From: Luteimicrobium xylanilyticum
Lineage (GTDB): Bacteria > Actinomycetota > Actinomycetes > Actinomycetales > Cellulomonadaceae
Length of the DNA stretch: 64,000 bases
Direction: 5' to 3'
Assembly: GCF_009429125.1 (NCBI RefSeq)
Contig: NZ_CP045529.1
Span: 806,001-870,000, forward strand
The translations under genes were made by a program, and so were the position numbers. The notes beneath the pieces are model-generated. The model was not told where the DNA came from. It saw only the letters and a list, made by a program, of their open reading frames with translations, and did no database searches. Below, one piece after another: positions 8,072 to 15,886 of the stretch. Positions within the stretch are counted from its first letter, which is position 1. The number at the start of each line of letters is the position of its first letter.

Positions 8072-8898
8072 TGCTCGCGGACGGGGTGCTCGAGGCGTCG
8101 GGGTTCGCGACCACGGCGTTCAGCGGGTCGATGCTGCTCGCGGTGCCGGTCGCCGTCGTCGCGGGGTTCGTGTCGTTCGCCAGCCCGTGCGTGCTCCCGC
8201 TCGTCCCCGGCTACGTCGGCTACGTCAGCGGCTGGGCCGCGACCAACGCGGGCGTGAACGCCCTCCCGGGCGGCACGGCCGCGAGCGCGCGCACCGAGGG
8301 GGCCGCGGGCGTCGCCCGCGGCCGGGCACGCGTCGTCGCCGGGGTCGGGCTGTTCGTCGCCGGCTTCACGCTCGTGTTCGTGGTGCTCGGCGGGTTCGTC
8401 GGAGCGCTCGGCACGCAGGTGCGCCAGGCGGAGGACGTGCTCATCCGCGTCCTGGGCGTCGTCGTGATCCTGATGGGCCTCGCGTTCCTCGGGGCGCTGC
8501 CGTTCCTGCAGCGCGAACGACGGATCCACGTCACGCCGCGCGCCGGCCTGTGGGGAGCGCCGCTGCTCGGGATCGTGTTCGGGCTCGGCTGGACGCCCTG
8601 CCTCGGCCCGACCCTGACCGCCGTGTACGCGCTCGCGCTCGACCAGGCGACCGTCGTCCGCGGGGCGGCGCTCGCCGTGGCCTACTGCATCGGGCTCGGG
8701 GTGCCGTTCGTGCTCGTCGCGCTCGGGCTGCAGTCGAGCAAGCGGATGCTGGACTTCCTGCGTCGGCACCGGCTGGCGTTCCTGCGCGTCGGGGGCGGCA
8801 TGCTGGTGCTCATCGGGCTCGCCATGGTGACCGGGGTGTGGGGCACGTGGACGGCCGCGCTGGGCGGCTGGGCGTCGAGGTACGGGGTGCAGGTGTGA
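8068..8898 (+). CDS. ccdA: cytochrome c biogenesis protein CcdA
   Basis: A 276-residue membrane electron conduit with about six helices that passes reducing power from cytoplasmic thioredoxin to the external ResA-like protein. The two functional cysteines lie in SFASPCVLPLVPG (helix 1) and GLGWTPCLGPTL (helix 4), both in the family's PCxxP-type contexts. A 45-residue Ala/Arg/Gly-rich loop between helices 1 and 2 is longer than usual. It overlaps neighbours on both sides by four bases (ATGA and GTGA), so translation of the set is coupled. Confidence 0.93.
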   Translation: MMLADGVLEASGFATTAFSGSMLLAVPVAVVAGFVSFASPCVLPLVPGYVGYVSGWAATNAGVNALPGGTAASARTEGAAGVARGRARVVAGVGLFVAGFTLVFVVLGGFVGALGTQVRQAEDVLIRVLGVVVILMGLAFLGALPFLQRERRIHVTPRAGLWGAPLLGIVFGLGWTPCLGPTLTAVYALALDQATVVRGAALAVAYCIGLGVPFVLVALGLQSSKRMLDFLRRHRLAFLRVGGGMLVLIGLAMVTGVWGTWTAALGGWASRYGVQV

Positions 8899-10679
8899 CC
8901 GAGACCGACAAGACCGTCGAGCGCGACGAGACGCGCCGCGGGTACCGCCCCGAGGGCATCGACGACGCGTTCGTCGCGCACGACGACGACGCTCCCGCGG
9001 GCGGCGACGGCGGCAAGGGCAGCGGCCGCAGGGCCGGTGCCGACGGCGCGCCGCCCGTCATGCCGAGGCTCGGCTGGCGGGGCACGCTGCGCTGGATGTG
9101 GCGTCAGCTCACCAGCATGCGCGTCGCGCTCATGCTGCTCATGCTGCTGGCCGTCGCGGCCGTGCCCGGGTCGATCCTGCCGCAGCAGTCGATCGACCCG
9201 TCGGCCGTCACCCAGTACCTCCAGGACAACCCGACCGCGGGCAAGATCCTCGACAAGCTGGGCTTCTTCGACGTGTTCTCGTCGGTGTGGTTCTCGGCGA
9301 TCTACATCCTGCTGTTCGTCTCGCTCGTCGGATGCATCGTGCCCCGCGCGCTCGCCCACACCAAGGCCCTGCGGCAGCGCCCGCCCAAGACCCCCGTCCG
9401 GTTCACCCGCTTCCCCGCGAAGGCCCACGCCACCACGGACGCCGAGCCGGACGCCGTCGTCGCCGCGGCCGTACGCCACCTGCGCGGACCGGTCCGTTGG
9501 CTGCCGACCTTCCGTGTCGAGACGGGCACGGACGCGCAGGGCCGGCGGACCGTCGCGGCCGAGCGCGGCTACCTGCGCGAGACCGGGAACATCCTGTTCC
9601 ACCTGTGCCTGCTCGGGCTGCTCGTCGCGGTCGGGACCGGCCAGGTGCTGCACTACCGCGCGCAGGTGATCGTGACCGAGGGCCACGGCTTCGCGAACTC
9701 CGTCGTGGACTACGACACCTTCGAGTCGGGCGCGTTCTGGCGGGCCAGCTCGCTCGACCCGTTCAGCATGACGCTCGACAAGTTCACGTCCGAGTTCACG
9801 ACGACGGCCACCGCGGAGCCGCGGAACTTCACCGCCTTCGTGACGGTCCGCCAGCCGGGAGCCCCGGCGAAGGCGGAGAAGATCCGCGTCAACCACCCGC
9901 TCGACGTCGGCGGTGCCAAGGTCTACCTCCAGGGCAACGGTTACGCGCCGGACATCACCGTCAAGGACGCCAAGGGCGAGGTCGCTTACTCGGGGCCTGT
10001 CGTGTTCATCCCGCAGGACACCAACTACACCTCGCAGGGCGTCGTCAAGGTCCCGGACGTCTCGGCCGGGCTCGACCAGATCGGCCTCGTCGGGTTCCTC
10101 CTTCCGACCGCCGCGAGCGACGACCCCACCCAGGCGTCGATCTACCCGCAGCCGCTCAACCCGATGCTCGTGCTCAACGTCTGGCACGGGAACCTCGGGC
10201 TCGACGACGGCACCCCCCAGAACGTGTACCGGCTCGACACCAGCGACATGACCGAGTCGACCAAGGACGGCAAGCCCGTCACACTGACGATCCAGCCGGG
10301 CAAGACCGTGAAGCTCCCCGACGGGATGGGCACCGTCACGTTCAACTCCCTGCCCCGGTACGTCGCCCTCGACCTGCGCTATGACCCCGCGCTCACCTGG
10401 ATCCTCGTGTTCGCGCTCGGCGCGCTCCTCGGCCTCGCGCTGTCGCTGTTCACGCCCCGCCGCCGCGTCTGGCTCCGGGTCTGGACCGAGGACGTGCGCG
10501 ACGACGAGTCGGGCGAGACACGCCCGCGTACAGTGATAGACGCCGCCGGCCTCGCAAGGGGCGACGACTCCGGCCTCCAGCGCGAGGTCGACGGCGCGGT
10601 GGCGAGCGCCGCCGGCCGCGCACCCGACGACGCGCGGACCACCGCCTCGCCGACCCTTCCGAGAAAGGCTCCCCGATGA
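8895..10679 (+). CDS. resB: cytochrome c biogenesis protein ResB
   Basis: Half of the system II cytochrome c synthase (594 residues). After a charged cytoplasmic N-terminus of about 55 residues come helices near LMLLMLLAVAAVPGSILPQQ, IYILLFVSLVGCIVP and FHLCLLGLLVAVGTG. A large external domain follows with strand-rich segments such as KVYLQGNGYAPDITV, and then a final helix near ILVFALGALLGLALSLF. The ILPQ motif after helix 1 is typical of ResB. The GTG start overlaps the CcdA stop; the stop overlaps the CcsB start. The C-terminal 60 residues are a charged cytoplasmic tail. Confidence 0.93.
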   Translation: MTETDKTVERDETRRGYRPEGIDDAFVAHDDDAPAGGDGGKGSGRRAGADGAPPVMPRLGWRGTLRWMWRQLTSMRVALMLLMLLAVAAVPGSILPQQSIDPSAVTQYLQDNPTAGKILDKLGFFDVFSSVWFSAIYILLFVSLVGCIVPRALAHTKALRQRPPKTPVRFTRFPAKAHATTDAEPDAVVAAAVRHLRGPVRWLPTFRVETGTDAQGRRTVAAERGYLRETGNILFHLCLLGLLVAVGTGQVLHYRAQVIVTEGHGFANSVVDYDTFESGAFWRASSLDPFSMTLDKFTSEFTTTATAEPRNFTAFVTVRQPGAPAKAEKIRVNHPLDVGGAKVYLQGNGYAPDITVKDAKGEVAYSGPVVFIPQDTNYTSQGVVKVPDVSAGLDQIGLVGFLLPTAASDDPTQASIYPQPLNPMLVLNVWHGNLGLDDGTPQNVYRLDTSDMTESTKDGKPVTLTIQPGKTVKLPDGMGTVTFNSLPRYVALDLRYDPALTWILVFALGALLGLALSLFTPRRRVWLRVWTEDVRDDESGETRPRTVIDAAGLARGDDSGLQREVDGAVASAAGRAPDDARTTASPTLPRKAPR

Positions 10680-11704
10680 GCTACGCAGAGCTCAGCACCC
10701 ACCTCGTCTGGGCGGCGCTGACGGTCCTCACGATCTCGATGATCGCGTTCCTCGTCGACCTGACCCGGCTCGGCGAGTCCCACCGGGAGCTGGCGTCGGT
10801 CGCCCGCCTCGGCACGCGCCGCAAGGAGCTCGTCGGCGTGGGCGCCGCGTCCGACGACGTCGCCTCGTCGCTCGCCGCGGCTACCCCTGGAGCCTCGGGC
10901 GCCGGCGGTCCGGACGCAGGCGCCGACGAGCGTCCCGCGAACCGCAGGGCCGCCGGCATCGGGATGTCGACCGCGACCCTCGGCTGGCTCCTGCTGCTCG
11001 CCGCGATCGTCACGCGCGGCATCGCCGCCGGCCGCACGCCCTGGGCCAACATGTACGAGTTCACGCTCGTCGGCTCGTTCGTCGCGCTCACCGTGTTCCT
11101 CCTCGTCAGCCGCTTCCGCGACATCCGGTGGCTCGGCGCGTTCGTGACGTTCCTCGACGTGATCTTCCTGGCCCTCGCGCAGGAGGTCTTCTTCGTCCAG
11201 GCCGACGGTGTCCAGCCCGCGCTCCAGTCCTACTGGCTCGTCATCCACGTCGGCGTGGCCATCAGCGCGGCCGGCATCCTCACCGTCGCGTTCCTCACCT
11301 CGGTGCTCCAGCTCCTGCGCGACTCGCGGGACAACGGCTCCGCGGTGCTGAACCACCGGGCGTTCCGTTGGCTCGACGCGCTCCCGACGCCCGGACAGCT
11401 CGAGACCCTCAGCTTCCGGCTCAACGCCGTCGGGTTCGTCCTGTGGACCTTCACCCTCATCGCCGGGTCCATCTGGGCCGAGCACGCCTGGGGTCGGTAC
11501 TGGGGGTGGGACCCCAAGGAGGTCTGGACGTTCATCGTCTGGGTCGTCTACGCCGGGTACCTGCACGCCCGCACGACGCGCGGCTGGTCCGGCCGCAGGG
11601 CCGCCTACTTCGTGATCGTCGGGTACGCGTGCGTGCTCTTCAACTTCACCGGCGTCAACCTCATCTTCGACGGGAAGCACTCGTACTCGGGTCTGACGAG
11701 CTGA
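10676..11704 (+). CDS. ccsB: cytochrome c biogenesis protein CcsB (ResC)
   Basis: The haem-handling half of the system II synthase (342 residues, about eight helices). The tryptophan-rich WWD-type motif is clear: WGRYWGWDPKEVWTFIVW, which holds haem for attachment to the CXXCH of apocytochrome. External histidines flank it (VIHVGVA; the HAR after the motif). ATGA overlap with ResB. Ends a five-gene unit of phosphatase, TlpA, CcdA, ResB, CcsB. Confidence 0.95.
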   Translation: MSYAELSTHLVWAALTVLTISMIAFLVDLTRLGESHRELASVARLGTRRKELVGVGAASDDVASSLAAATPGASGAGGPDAGADERPANRRAAGIGMSTATLGWLLLLAAIVTRGIAAGRTPWANMYEFTLVGSFVALTVFLLVSRFRDIRWLGAFVTFLDVIFLALAQEVFFVQADGVQPALQSYWLVIHVGVAISAAGILTVAFLTSVLQLLRDSRDNGSAVLNHRAFRWLDALPTPGQLETLSFRLNAVGFVLWTFTLIAGSIWAEHAWGRYWGWDPKEVWTFIVWVVYAGYLHARTTRGWSGRRAAYFVIVGYACVLFNFTGVNLIFDGKHSYSGLTS

Positions 11705-11747
11705 CCTTCGTCGTTCGGTCGTCCCTGGTGGCGTCCGCGCGGTTTCC

Positions 11748-11785
11748 CCGTCACCTTCGCCGACGGTGATGCCCGTTCGCCGACG
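11748..11785. repeat. dispersed intergenic element, copy 1
   Basis: CTTCGCCGACGGTG followed by a second TTCGCCGA. The same arrangement occurs at about 18618-18652, also just after a gene end. Role unknown; the first half can fold on itself (CACC/GGTG). Confidence 0.45.
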
Positions 11786-11800
11786 ACGGCGGCCGGGCGG

Positions 11801-12145
11801 TCAGGCCGACGGGTCCTGGTTGTCGTCGTGCGGGGCCGGGCGGCGGTCCCGCTGCTCGCGGCGGCGACGCTCCTGGTCGAGCCGGCGCAGGAACTCCGGG
11901 TCGTCGTCGGGCGCGACCGGACCCGACGACCGGGGCCCCCGGGCGCTCGTCTGCCCGGCGCCCGCGTCCCCGACGCGCGAGAGCACGAGCCACAGGACCG
12001 GGCCCAGCACGGGCAGCAGGACGATCGCGAGGATCCACAGCGCCTTCGGGGCGCCCGCCGGCCGCTTGTCCTGCGACGTCGCGCAGTCCGTCAGCGCGTA
12101 GACGAGCAGGCCGATGGCGGCGAGGACCAGGAGACCGCGGAACAT
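11801..12145 (-). CDS. PLD nuclease N-terminal domain (PLDc_N) membrane protein
   Basis: A small protein of 114 residues with two helices (LLVLAAIGLLVYALTDC and LWILAIVLLPVLGPVLWLVL). A charged, mostly disordered cytoplasmic tail carries an RRLDQERRRREQRDRR helix. This is the PLDc_N module, which occurs on its own in actinobacteria without a phospholipase domain. Function unknown. The start is the ATG at 12145 because a TACCCT -10 box lies six bases upstream. It shares a 30-bp promoter region with the DUF4229 gene. Confidence 0.8.
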   Translation of the reverse strand: MFRGLLVLAAIGLLVYALTDCATSQDKRPAGAPKALWILAIVLLPVLGPVLWLVLSRVGDAGAGQTSARGPRSSGPVAPDDDPEFLRRLDQERRRREQRDRRPAPHDDNQDPSA

Positions 12146-12151
12146 GTGTCC

Positions 12152-12169
12152 AGGGTAGGCCCGTACGCT
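12152..12169. promoter_or_regulatory. back-to-back leaderless promoters
   Basis: TACCCT (minus strand, 12152-12157) and TACGCT (plus strand, 12164-12169) are six bases apart, each six bases from its own start codon (12145 and 12176). Each -35 region must fall inside the other gene. Confidence 0.6.
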
Positions 12170-12175
12170 GGGCCC

Positions 12176-12526
12176 ATGCCCCTGGTCGTGTACACCCTGA
12201 TCCGGCTCGCGCTCATCGCGGTCGCGTGGGTCGTGCTGTGGCTCGCCGGCCTCAGCGGGCCGATCGCCTTCGCGGCGGCGGTCCTGATCGGGCTCATGGT
12301 GTCCTATCTCGCGTTCCGTGGGCCTCGCGACGCCGCCGCGCGCTGGCTCGCCGACCGGGCCGCGCGTCGTCGGGCGGCGAAGGGGCCCCGCGCGTCGGGG
12401 ATCGAGGACGACGCCGACGTGGAGGACCGCGCCGTCGACGCCGCCACGAGCCCCGGGCCGGATCGCGCGCCCTCGGGCGGCCCGGGTGATCCTGACGACG
12501 TGCGCACGCCCGACGACCGGCCGTAA
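12176..12526 (+). CDS. DUF4229 domain-containing membrane protein
   Basis: A protein of 116 residues with two N-terminal helices (TLIRLALIAVAWVVLWLAGL and IAFAAAVLIGLMVSYLAF), a basic stretch (RAARRRAAK) and a Pro/Asp-rich tail. This matches DUF4229, an actinobacterial family of unknown function often linked to menA. The ATG is six bases behind TACGCT, so leaderless. It is followed nine bases on by the VanZ gene, which has its own -10 box. Confidence 0.8.
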   Translation: MPLVVYTLIRLALIAVAWVVLWLAGLSGPIAFAAAVLIGLMVSYLAFRGPRDAAARWLADRAARRRAAKGPRASGIEDDADVEDRAVDAATSPGPDRAPSGGPGDPDDVRTPDDRP

Positions 12527-12529
12527 CGT
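12524..12529 (+). promoter_or_regulatory. -10 box TAACGT, leaderless VanZ-RDD promoter
   Basis: TAACGT overlaps the stop of the DUF4229 gene and lies six bases before GTG at 12536. Confidence 0.55.
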
Positions 12530-12535
12530 CACCGG

Positions 12536-13693
12536 GTGAGCACCTGGACCTGGCCCGCCTCCGTGGGCGTGGTCGGCGGGGTCCTGCTGTTCGGCCTGCT
12601 GCTCGTTCCGATCCTCCTGTTCCAGGTCCGGCGGTACGGGGCGCTGAACGCGCGGCGTCTCGTCGGCGCCGCCGCCGTCGCCGTGTACGGGGTTGCGCTC
12701 GTCGCCTACACCCTCCTGCCGCTGCCCACCGGCGACCTCGCCGCCTGGTGCGCCGCCCACGGGTACGACGGCGCCCAGCTCCGGCCGTTCCAGTTCGTCC
12801 GCGACATCCGCCACGACACCGCCGGGGAGCCGTTCACGACGGCGCTGCGCAGCCCCGCGGTGCTGCAGGTCGTCCTCAACGTGGCGCTGTTCGTGCCGTG
12901 GGGCGTGATCGCGCGGCGGTTCCTCGGCTGGCGGCTCCTGCCGACGGTCCTGAGCGCGTTCGGCGCCTCGCTGCTGATCGAGACGACCCAGTACACGGGG
13001 ATCTTCGGCCTGATCCCGTGCTCGTACCGGGTCGGCGACGTCGACGACCTCCTGACCAACACGCTCGGCGGTCTGCTCGGTGCGCTCGCAGCGCCCGTGC
13101 TGCTGCGGTGGATGCCGCAGGCCCACGACCTCGCGGCGCACCGGGGCGAGCCGCGGCCCGTGACGGTCTGGCGGCGGTGGCTCGGCATGGCGCTGGACGC
13201 GGTGGCGTTCGTCGGGCTCGGGTTCGTGCTCGACGTCGGCTACCGGCTGGTGCTCGTCGCCGCTGGGAAGCCCGTGCCGACGGGGGAGGGCGGCGTCGAC
13301 TGGGTGCTCGGGAACGTGGTCCCGCTCGTCGTGGTGTTCGTGTGGCCGGCGCTCGTCGGGAGCGGCGCGTCGTGGGGCCAGCGGGCGGTCTGGCTCGAGC
13401 CGGGCCTGGGTACCCGCCCGAGGCGGCTGCTGCGCGCGACCGTGCCGGGCGGGCTGTGGGGCCTGTGCGCCGCGCTCGCGTCGATGCCCGCGTCGTGGGG
13501 CGCGCCCGACGTCGCGGACGCTGCCCGGGCGGCCGAGGTCGCGCTGGCCGTGGCCGCCGTCGTCGCGGTCCCGTTCACGCGCGGACGGCGCGGGCTGTCG
13601 GGGGTCGTGAGCGGCGCCGTCGTGCGGGACGTCCGGGGAAGGGCACCCGCGGGCGGTCAGATCGACAGGCCGAGCCCCAGCAGCACGCCGTAG
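12536..13693 (+). CDS. VanZ family protein with C-terminal RDD-like domain
   Basis: A polytopic membrane protein of 385 residues. The first 200 residues are VanZ-like: helices, the TLLPLPTGD segment, the RPFQFV strip and the ETTQYTGIFGLIPCSYRVGDVDD region typical of the family. Then WLGMALDAVAFVGLGFVLD begins an RDD-type helix hairpin, with a second helix pair near VPLVVVFVWPALV. VanZ proteins are tied to glycopeptide tolerance in enterococci, but most members have no known role. Its 3' end overlaps the converging menA gene by 37 bases. Confidence 0.82.
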   Translation: MSTWTWPASVGVVGGVLLFGLLLVPILLFQVRRYGALNARRLVGAAAVAVYGVALVAYTLLPLPTGDLAAWCAAHGYDGAQLRPFQFVRDIRHDTAGEPFTTALRSPAVLQVVLNVALFVPWGVIARRFLGWRLLPTVLSAFGASLLIETTQYTGIFGLIPCSYRVGDVDDLLTNTLGGLLGALAAPVLLRWMPQAHDLAAHRGEPRPVTVWRRWLGMALDAVAFVGLGFVLDVGYRLVLVAAGKPVPTGEGGVDWVLGNVVPLVVVFVWPALVGSGASWGQRAVWLEPGLGTRPRRLLRATVPGGLWGLCAALASMPASWGAPDVADAARAAEVALAVAAVVAVPFTRGRRGLSGVVSGAVVRDVRGRAPAGGQIDRPSPSSTP

Positions 13694-14541
13694 CCGAGCT
13701 CGAAGAAGCCTGTCGCCGCGAGTACCGGGACCAGGGCCCGCCCGCGTGCGCCGACGAGCACGGGGATCGACAGGAGGATCGCGGGCAGCAGGAGGAGCAG
13801 GACGAGCAGCGACCACGGCGCCCAGAACGCGCAGACGACCCCGAGCGCGAGCGCGATCCACAGCTCGGCCACGTAGACGCGGCGGGCGCGGAAGTCGCCG
13901 AGCCGCACCGCGAGGGTGCGCTTGCCGGCGGGCAGGTCCGTGGGGATGTCGCGGATGTTGTTGGCCATGAGGATCGCGCAGGCCAGCAGCCCGACGGCGA
14001 CCGCCCCGAACACCGACGGCCAGGTGATCCGCGGGCTGTCGCTGTACGCGAGCTGCGTGTACGTCGTCCCGAGGACGGCGACGAGCCCGAAGAACACGAA
14101 CACGCCCACGTCGCCCAGCCCCCGGTAGCCGTACGGGTTCTTGCCGCCGGTGTAGTACCAGGCGGCGAGCACGCACAGGACGCCGACGGCGATCAGCCAC
14201 CACGTGCCCGACAACCACACGAGCACGAGGCCCAGCACCCCGGCGACGGCGAACGACGTGAACGCTGCCGCCCGGACCCGCTCGGGCCGCGCGAGCCCGG
14301 TCGCGGTGAGGCGCGTCGGGCCGACGCGATCCACGTCGGTGCCGCGGACGCCGTCGGAGTAGTCGTTCGCGTAGTTGACGCCGACCTGGAGCGCGAGCGC
14401 GACGCCGAGCGCGAGGAGGGCGCCCCAGAGCCAGAAGCCGTCGGTCTGCGCGGCCGCGCCCGAGCCGACGATGACGGGGGTCGCTGCAGCCGGCAGGGTG
14501 CGGGGACGGGCGCCCGCGACCCACTCGGAGGGTGTGGCCAT
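13657..14541 (-). CDS. menA: 1,4-dihydroxy-2-naphthoate polyprenyltransferase
   Basis: UbiA-family membrane prenyltransferase (294 residues, about nine helices) that joins DHNA to the polyprenyl tail to make demethylmenaquinone. The first Asp-rich motif reads NYANDYSDGVRGTD (near residues 75-88) and the second is in the NNIRDIPTDLPAGKRTLAVR region; both bind Mg-diphosphate. The start is the ATG six bases after TAGCCT. The menE gene lies upstream on the same strand, but each has its own leaderless promoter. Confidence 0.95.
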   Translation of the reverse strand: MATPSEWVAGARPRTLPAAATPVIVGSGAAAQTDGFWLWGALLALGVALALQVGVNYANDYSDGVRGTDVDRVGPTRLTATGLARPERVRAAAFTSFAVAGVLGLVLVWLSGTWWLIAVGVLCVLAAWYYTGGKNPYGYRGLGDVGVFVFFGLVAVLGTTYTQLAYSDSPRITWPSVFGAVAVGLLACAILMANNIRDIPTDLPAGKRTLAVRLGDFRARRVYVAELWIALALGVVCAFWAPWSLLVLLLLLPAILLSIPVLVGARGRALVPVLAATGFFELGYGVLLGLGLSI

Positions 14542-14547
14542 GTGCTC

Positions 14548-14553
14548 AGGCTA
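14548..14553 (-). promoter_or_regulatory. -10 box TAGCCT, leaderless menA promoter
   Basis: Minus-strand TAGCCT, six bases (GAGCAC), then ATG at 14541. It lies in the 20-base gap after menE. Confidence 0.55.
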
Positions 14554-14561
14554 TCCGCGCG

Positions 14562-15806
14562 TCACCGCTGCTCGCCCCGCACGACGGCGTCCGCGAGGGT
14601 CGCGAGCCCGCGGCGGTCGACCTTGCCCGGGCCCCGCAGGGGCAGCGCCGTCGTGACGAGGACGTGCCGGGGCGCCGCGTGGGGTCCGAGCGCCTCGCGG
14701 GCGAGAGCCCGTGCGCGGTCGCGGAGGTCGTCGTCGGCGGGGGCGAGGACCGCAGGCTCGACCCGGCCTCCCGCGCCGCCTCGGGCCGTGGGCCGCACGA
14801 CGACCGCCACCACGGCCTGTCCCCACTCGGGGTCCGGCACCCCGACGACGCACGTCTCGCCCAGCGGGGCGAGCGCGTGCTCGACGGTCAGCGGCGCCAC
14901 CTTCTCGCCGCCCGTGACGACGACGTCGTCCGCTCGCCCCAGCACCCGCAGGCGGGCGCGCGGACGGCCGGACGGTGCGGCGCCGTCGTCGGGCAGGGGG
15001 GTGAGCGAGCCCAGGTCGGAGGTGAGGAACCAGCGGGTGCCGTCGGCGTCGGCCCGGAACGCCGGCGACCCCGGCTCGCCGAGGTAGCCGGCCGCGACGA
15101 CCGGCCCCCCGAGCTCCACGCGCCCGTCCTCGCCGAGGCGCACGTGGACGCCGTCGAGCGGGACGCCGTCGTACACGCAGCCGCCGCACGTCTCCGACAT
15201 CCCGTAGGTGGTGACGACCGGGACGCCGAGCGACCGGGCGGCGTCGAGCAGGTCGGGGGACGACGCCGCCCCGCCCAGCAGCACGGCGTCGAACCGGGCG
15301 AGCGCGCGGGCCGCGGCGAGGCCGTCGCCGTCGCCGGTCGTCGCGGCCTCGACGACCCGGTGGAGCTGCGTCGGGACCAGCGAGACGTAGGCGCGTCCCG
15401 TCGCGGGGTCGTCGAGGAACCTCGTCGCGTGCTCGGCGAGCAGGGCCGGCGTGAACGCGGCGTCCGGGAGGTGCGCGGGAACGGTCCCCGCCACGACCGA
15501 GCGGGCGACGACCTGCGCCCCCGCGACGTGGTGCCAGGGGAGCGCGAGGAGCCAGCGGCCGTGCCCACCGAGGCGAGCGGCCGTCGCCGCGATCGAGGCC
15601 AGCAGCGCGGTTCGCGTCAGCACGACCTCGCGCGGGGCGCCCGTCGAACCCGACGTCCGCACCACGAGCGCGGCGCCCGCCGGGAGCCCCTCCTCGTCGT
15701 GGGCGAGGGGCTGGAGGGCGACCGTCGCGCCGTCGTCGGCGGTGAGCGCGCGGGCCAGCGCCGCGTACAGGTCGGCGGCGGAACGGGGGACGACGACGCG
15801 CGGCAC
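14562..15806 (-). CDS. menE: o-succinylbenzoate-CoA ligase
   Basis: ANL-family adenylating enzyme (414 residues, short like other MenE proteins) that activates o-succinylbenzoate to its CoA thioester. The P-loop is RTSGSTGAPREVV, with Arg where many members have Lys. Other motifs are TTYGMSETCGGCVYDG, the DLGSL hinge region, and GRADDVVVTGGEKVAP. The catalytic Lys near the C-terminus is in GKVDRRGLA. The reading frame is open to 16004, but the GTG at 15806 follows a -10 box by six bases and starts just before the first conserved strand. The product feeds MenB, encoded 14 kb away. Confidence 0.92.
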   Translation of the reverse strand: MPRVVVPRSAADLYAALARALTADDGATVALQPLAHDEEGLPAGAALVVRTSGSTGAPREVVLTRTALLASIAATAARLGGHGRWLLALPWHHVAGAQVVARSVVAGTVPAHLPDAAFTPALLAEHATRFLDDPATGRAYVSLVPTQLHRVVEAATTGDGDGLAAARALARFDAVLLGGAASSPDLLDAARSLGVPVVTTYGMSETCGGCVYDGVPLDGVHVRLGEDGRVELGGPVVAAGYLGEPGSPAFRADADGTRWFLTSDLGSLTPLPDDGAAPSGRPRARLRVLGRADDVVVTGGEKVAPLTVEHALAPLGETCVVGVPDPEWGQAVVAVVVRPTARGGAGGRVEPAVLAPADDDLRDRARALAREALGPHAAPRHVLVTTALPLRGPGKVDRRGLATLADAVVRGEQR

Positions 15807-15812
15807 CCGTCC

Positions 15813-15818
15813 AGCGTA
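15813..15818 (-). promoter_or_regulatory. -10 box TACGCT, leaderless menE promoter
   Basis: Minus-strand TACGCT, six bases (GGACGG), then GTG at 15806. Confidence 0.58.
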
Positions 15819-15886
15819 GGCGTCCGGCGGATGCGGACCGCGCGCACGTAGGGTGTGCGCGAGAACGGTCGAGCGAGGGAGTGGAC

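Noticed and set aside
11801-14524. A 907-codon minus-strand frame running over VanZ-RDD and menA
   Set aside because: Only its last 114 codons look like a protein (PLDc_N), with a matching promoter. The rest is the shadow of other genes.
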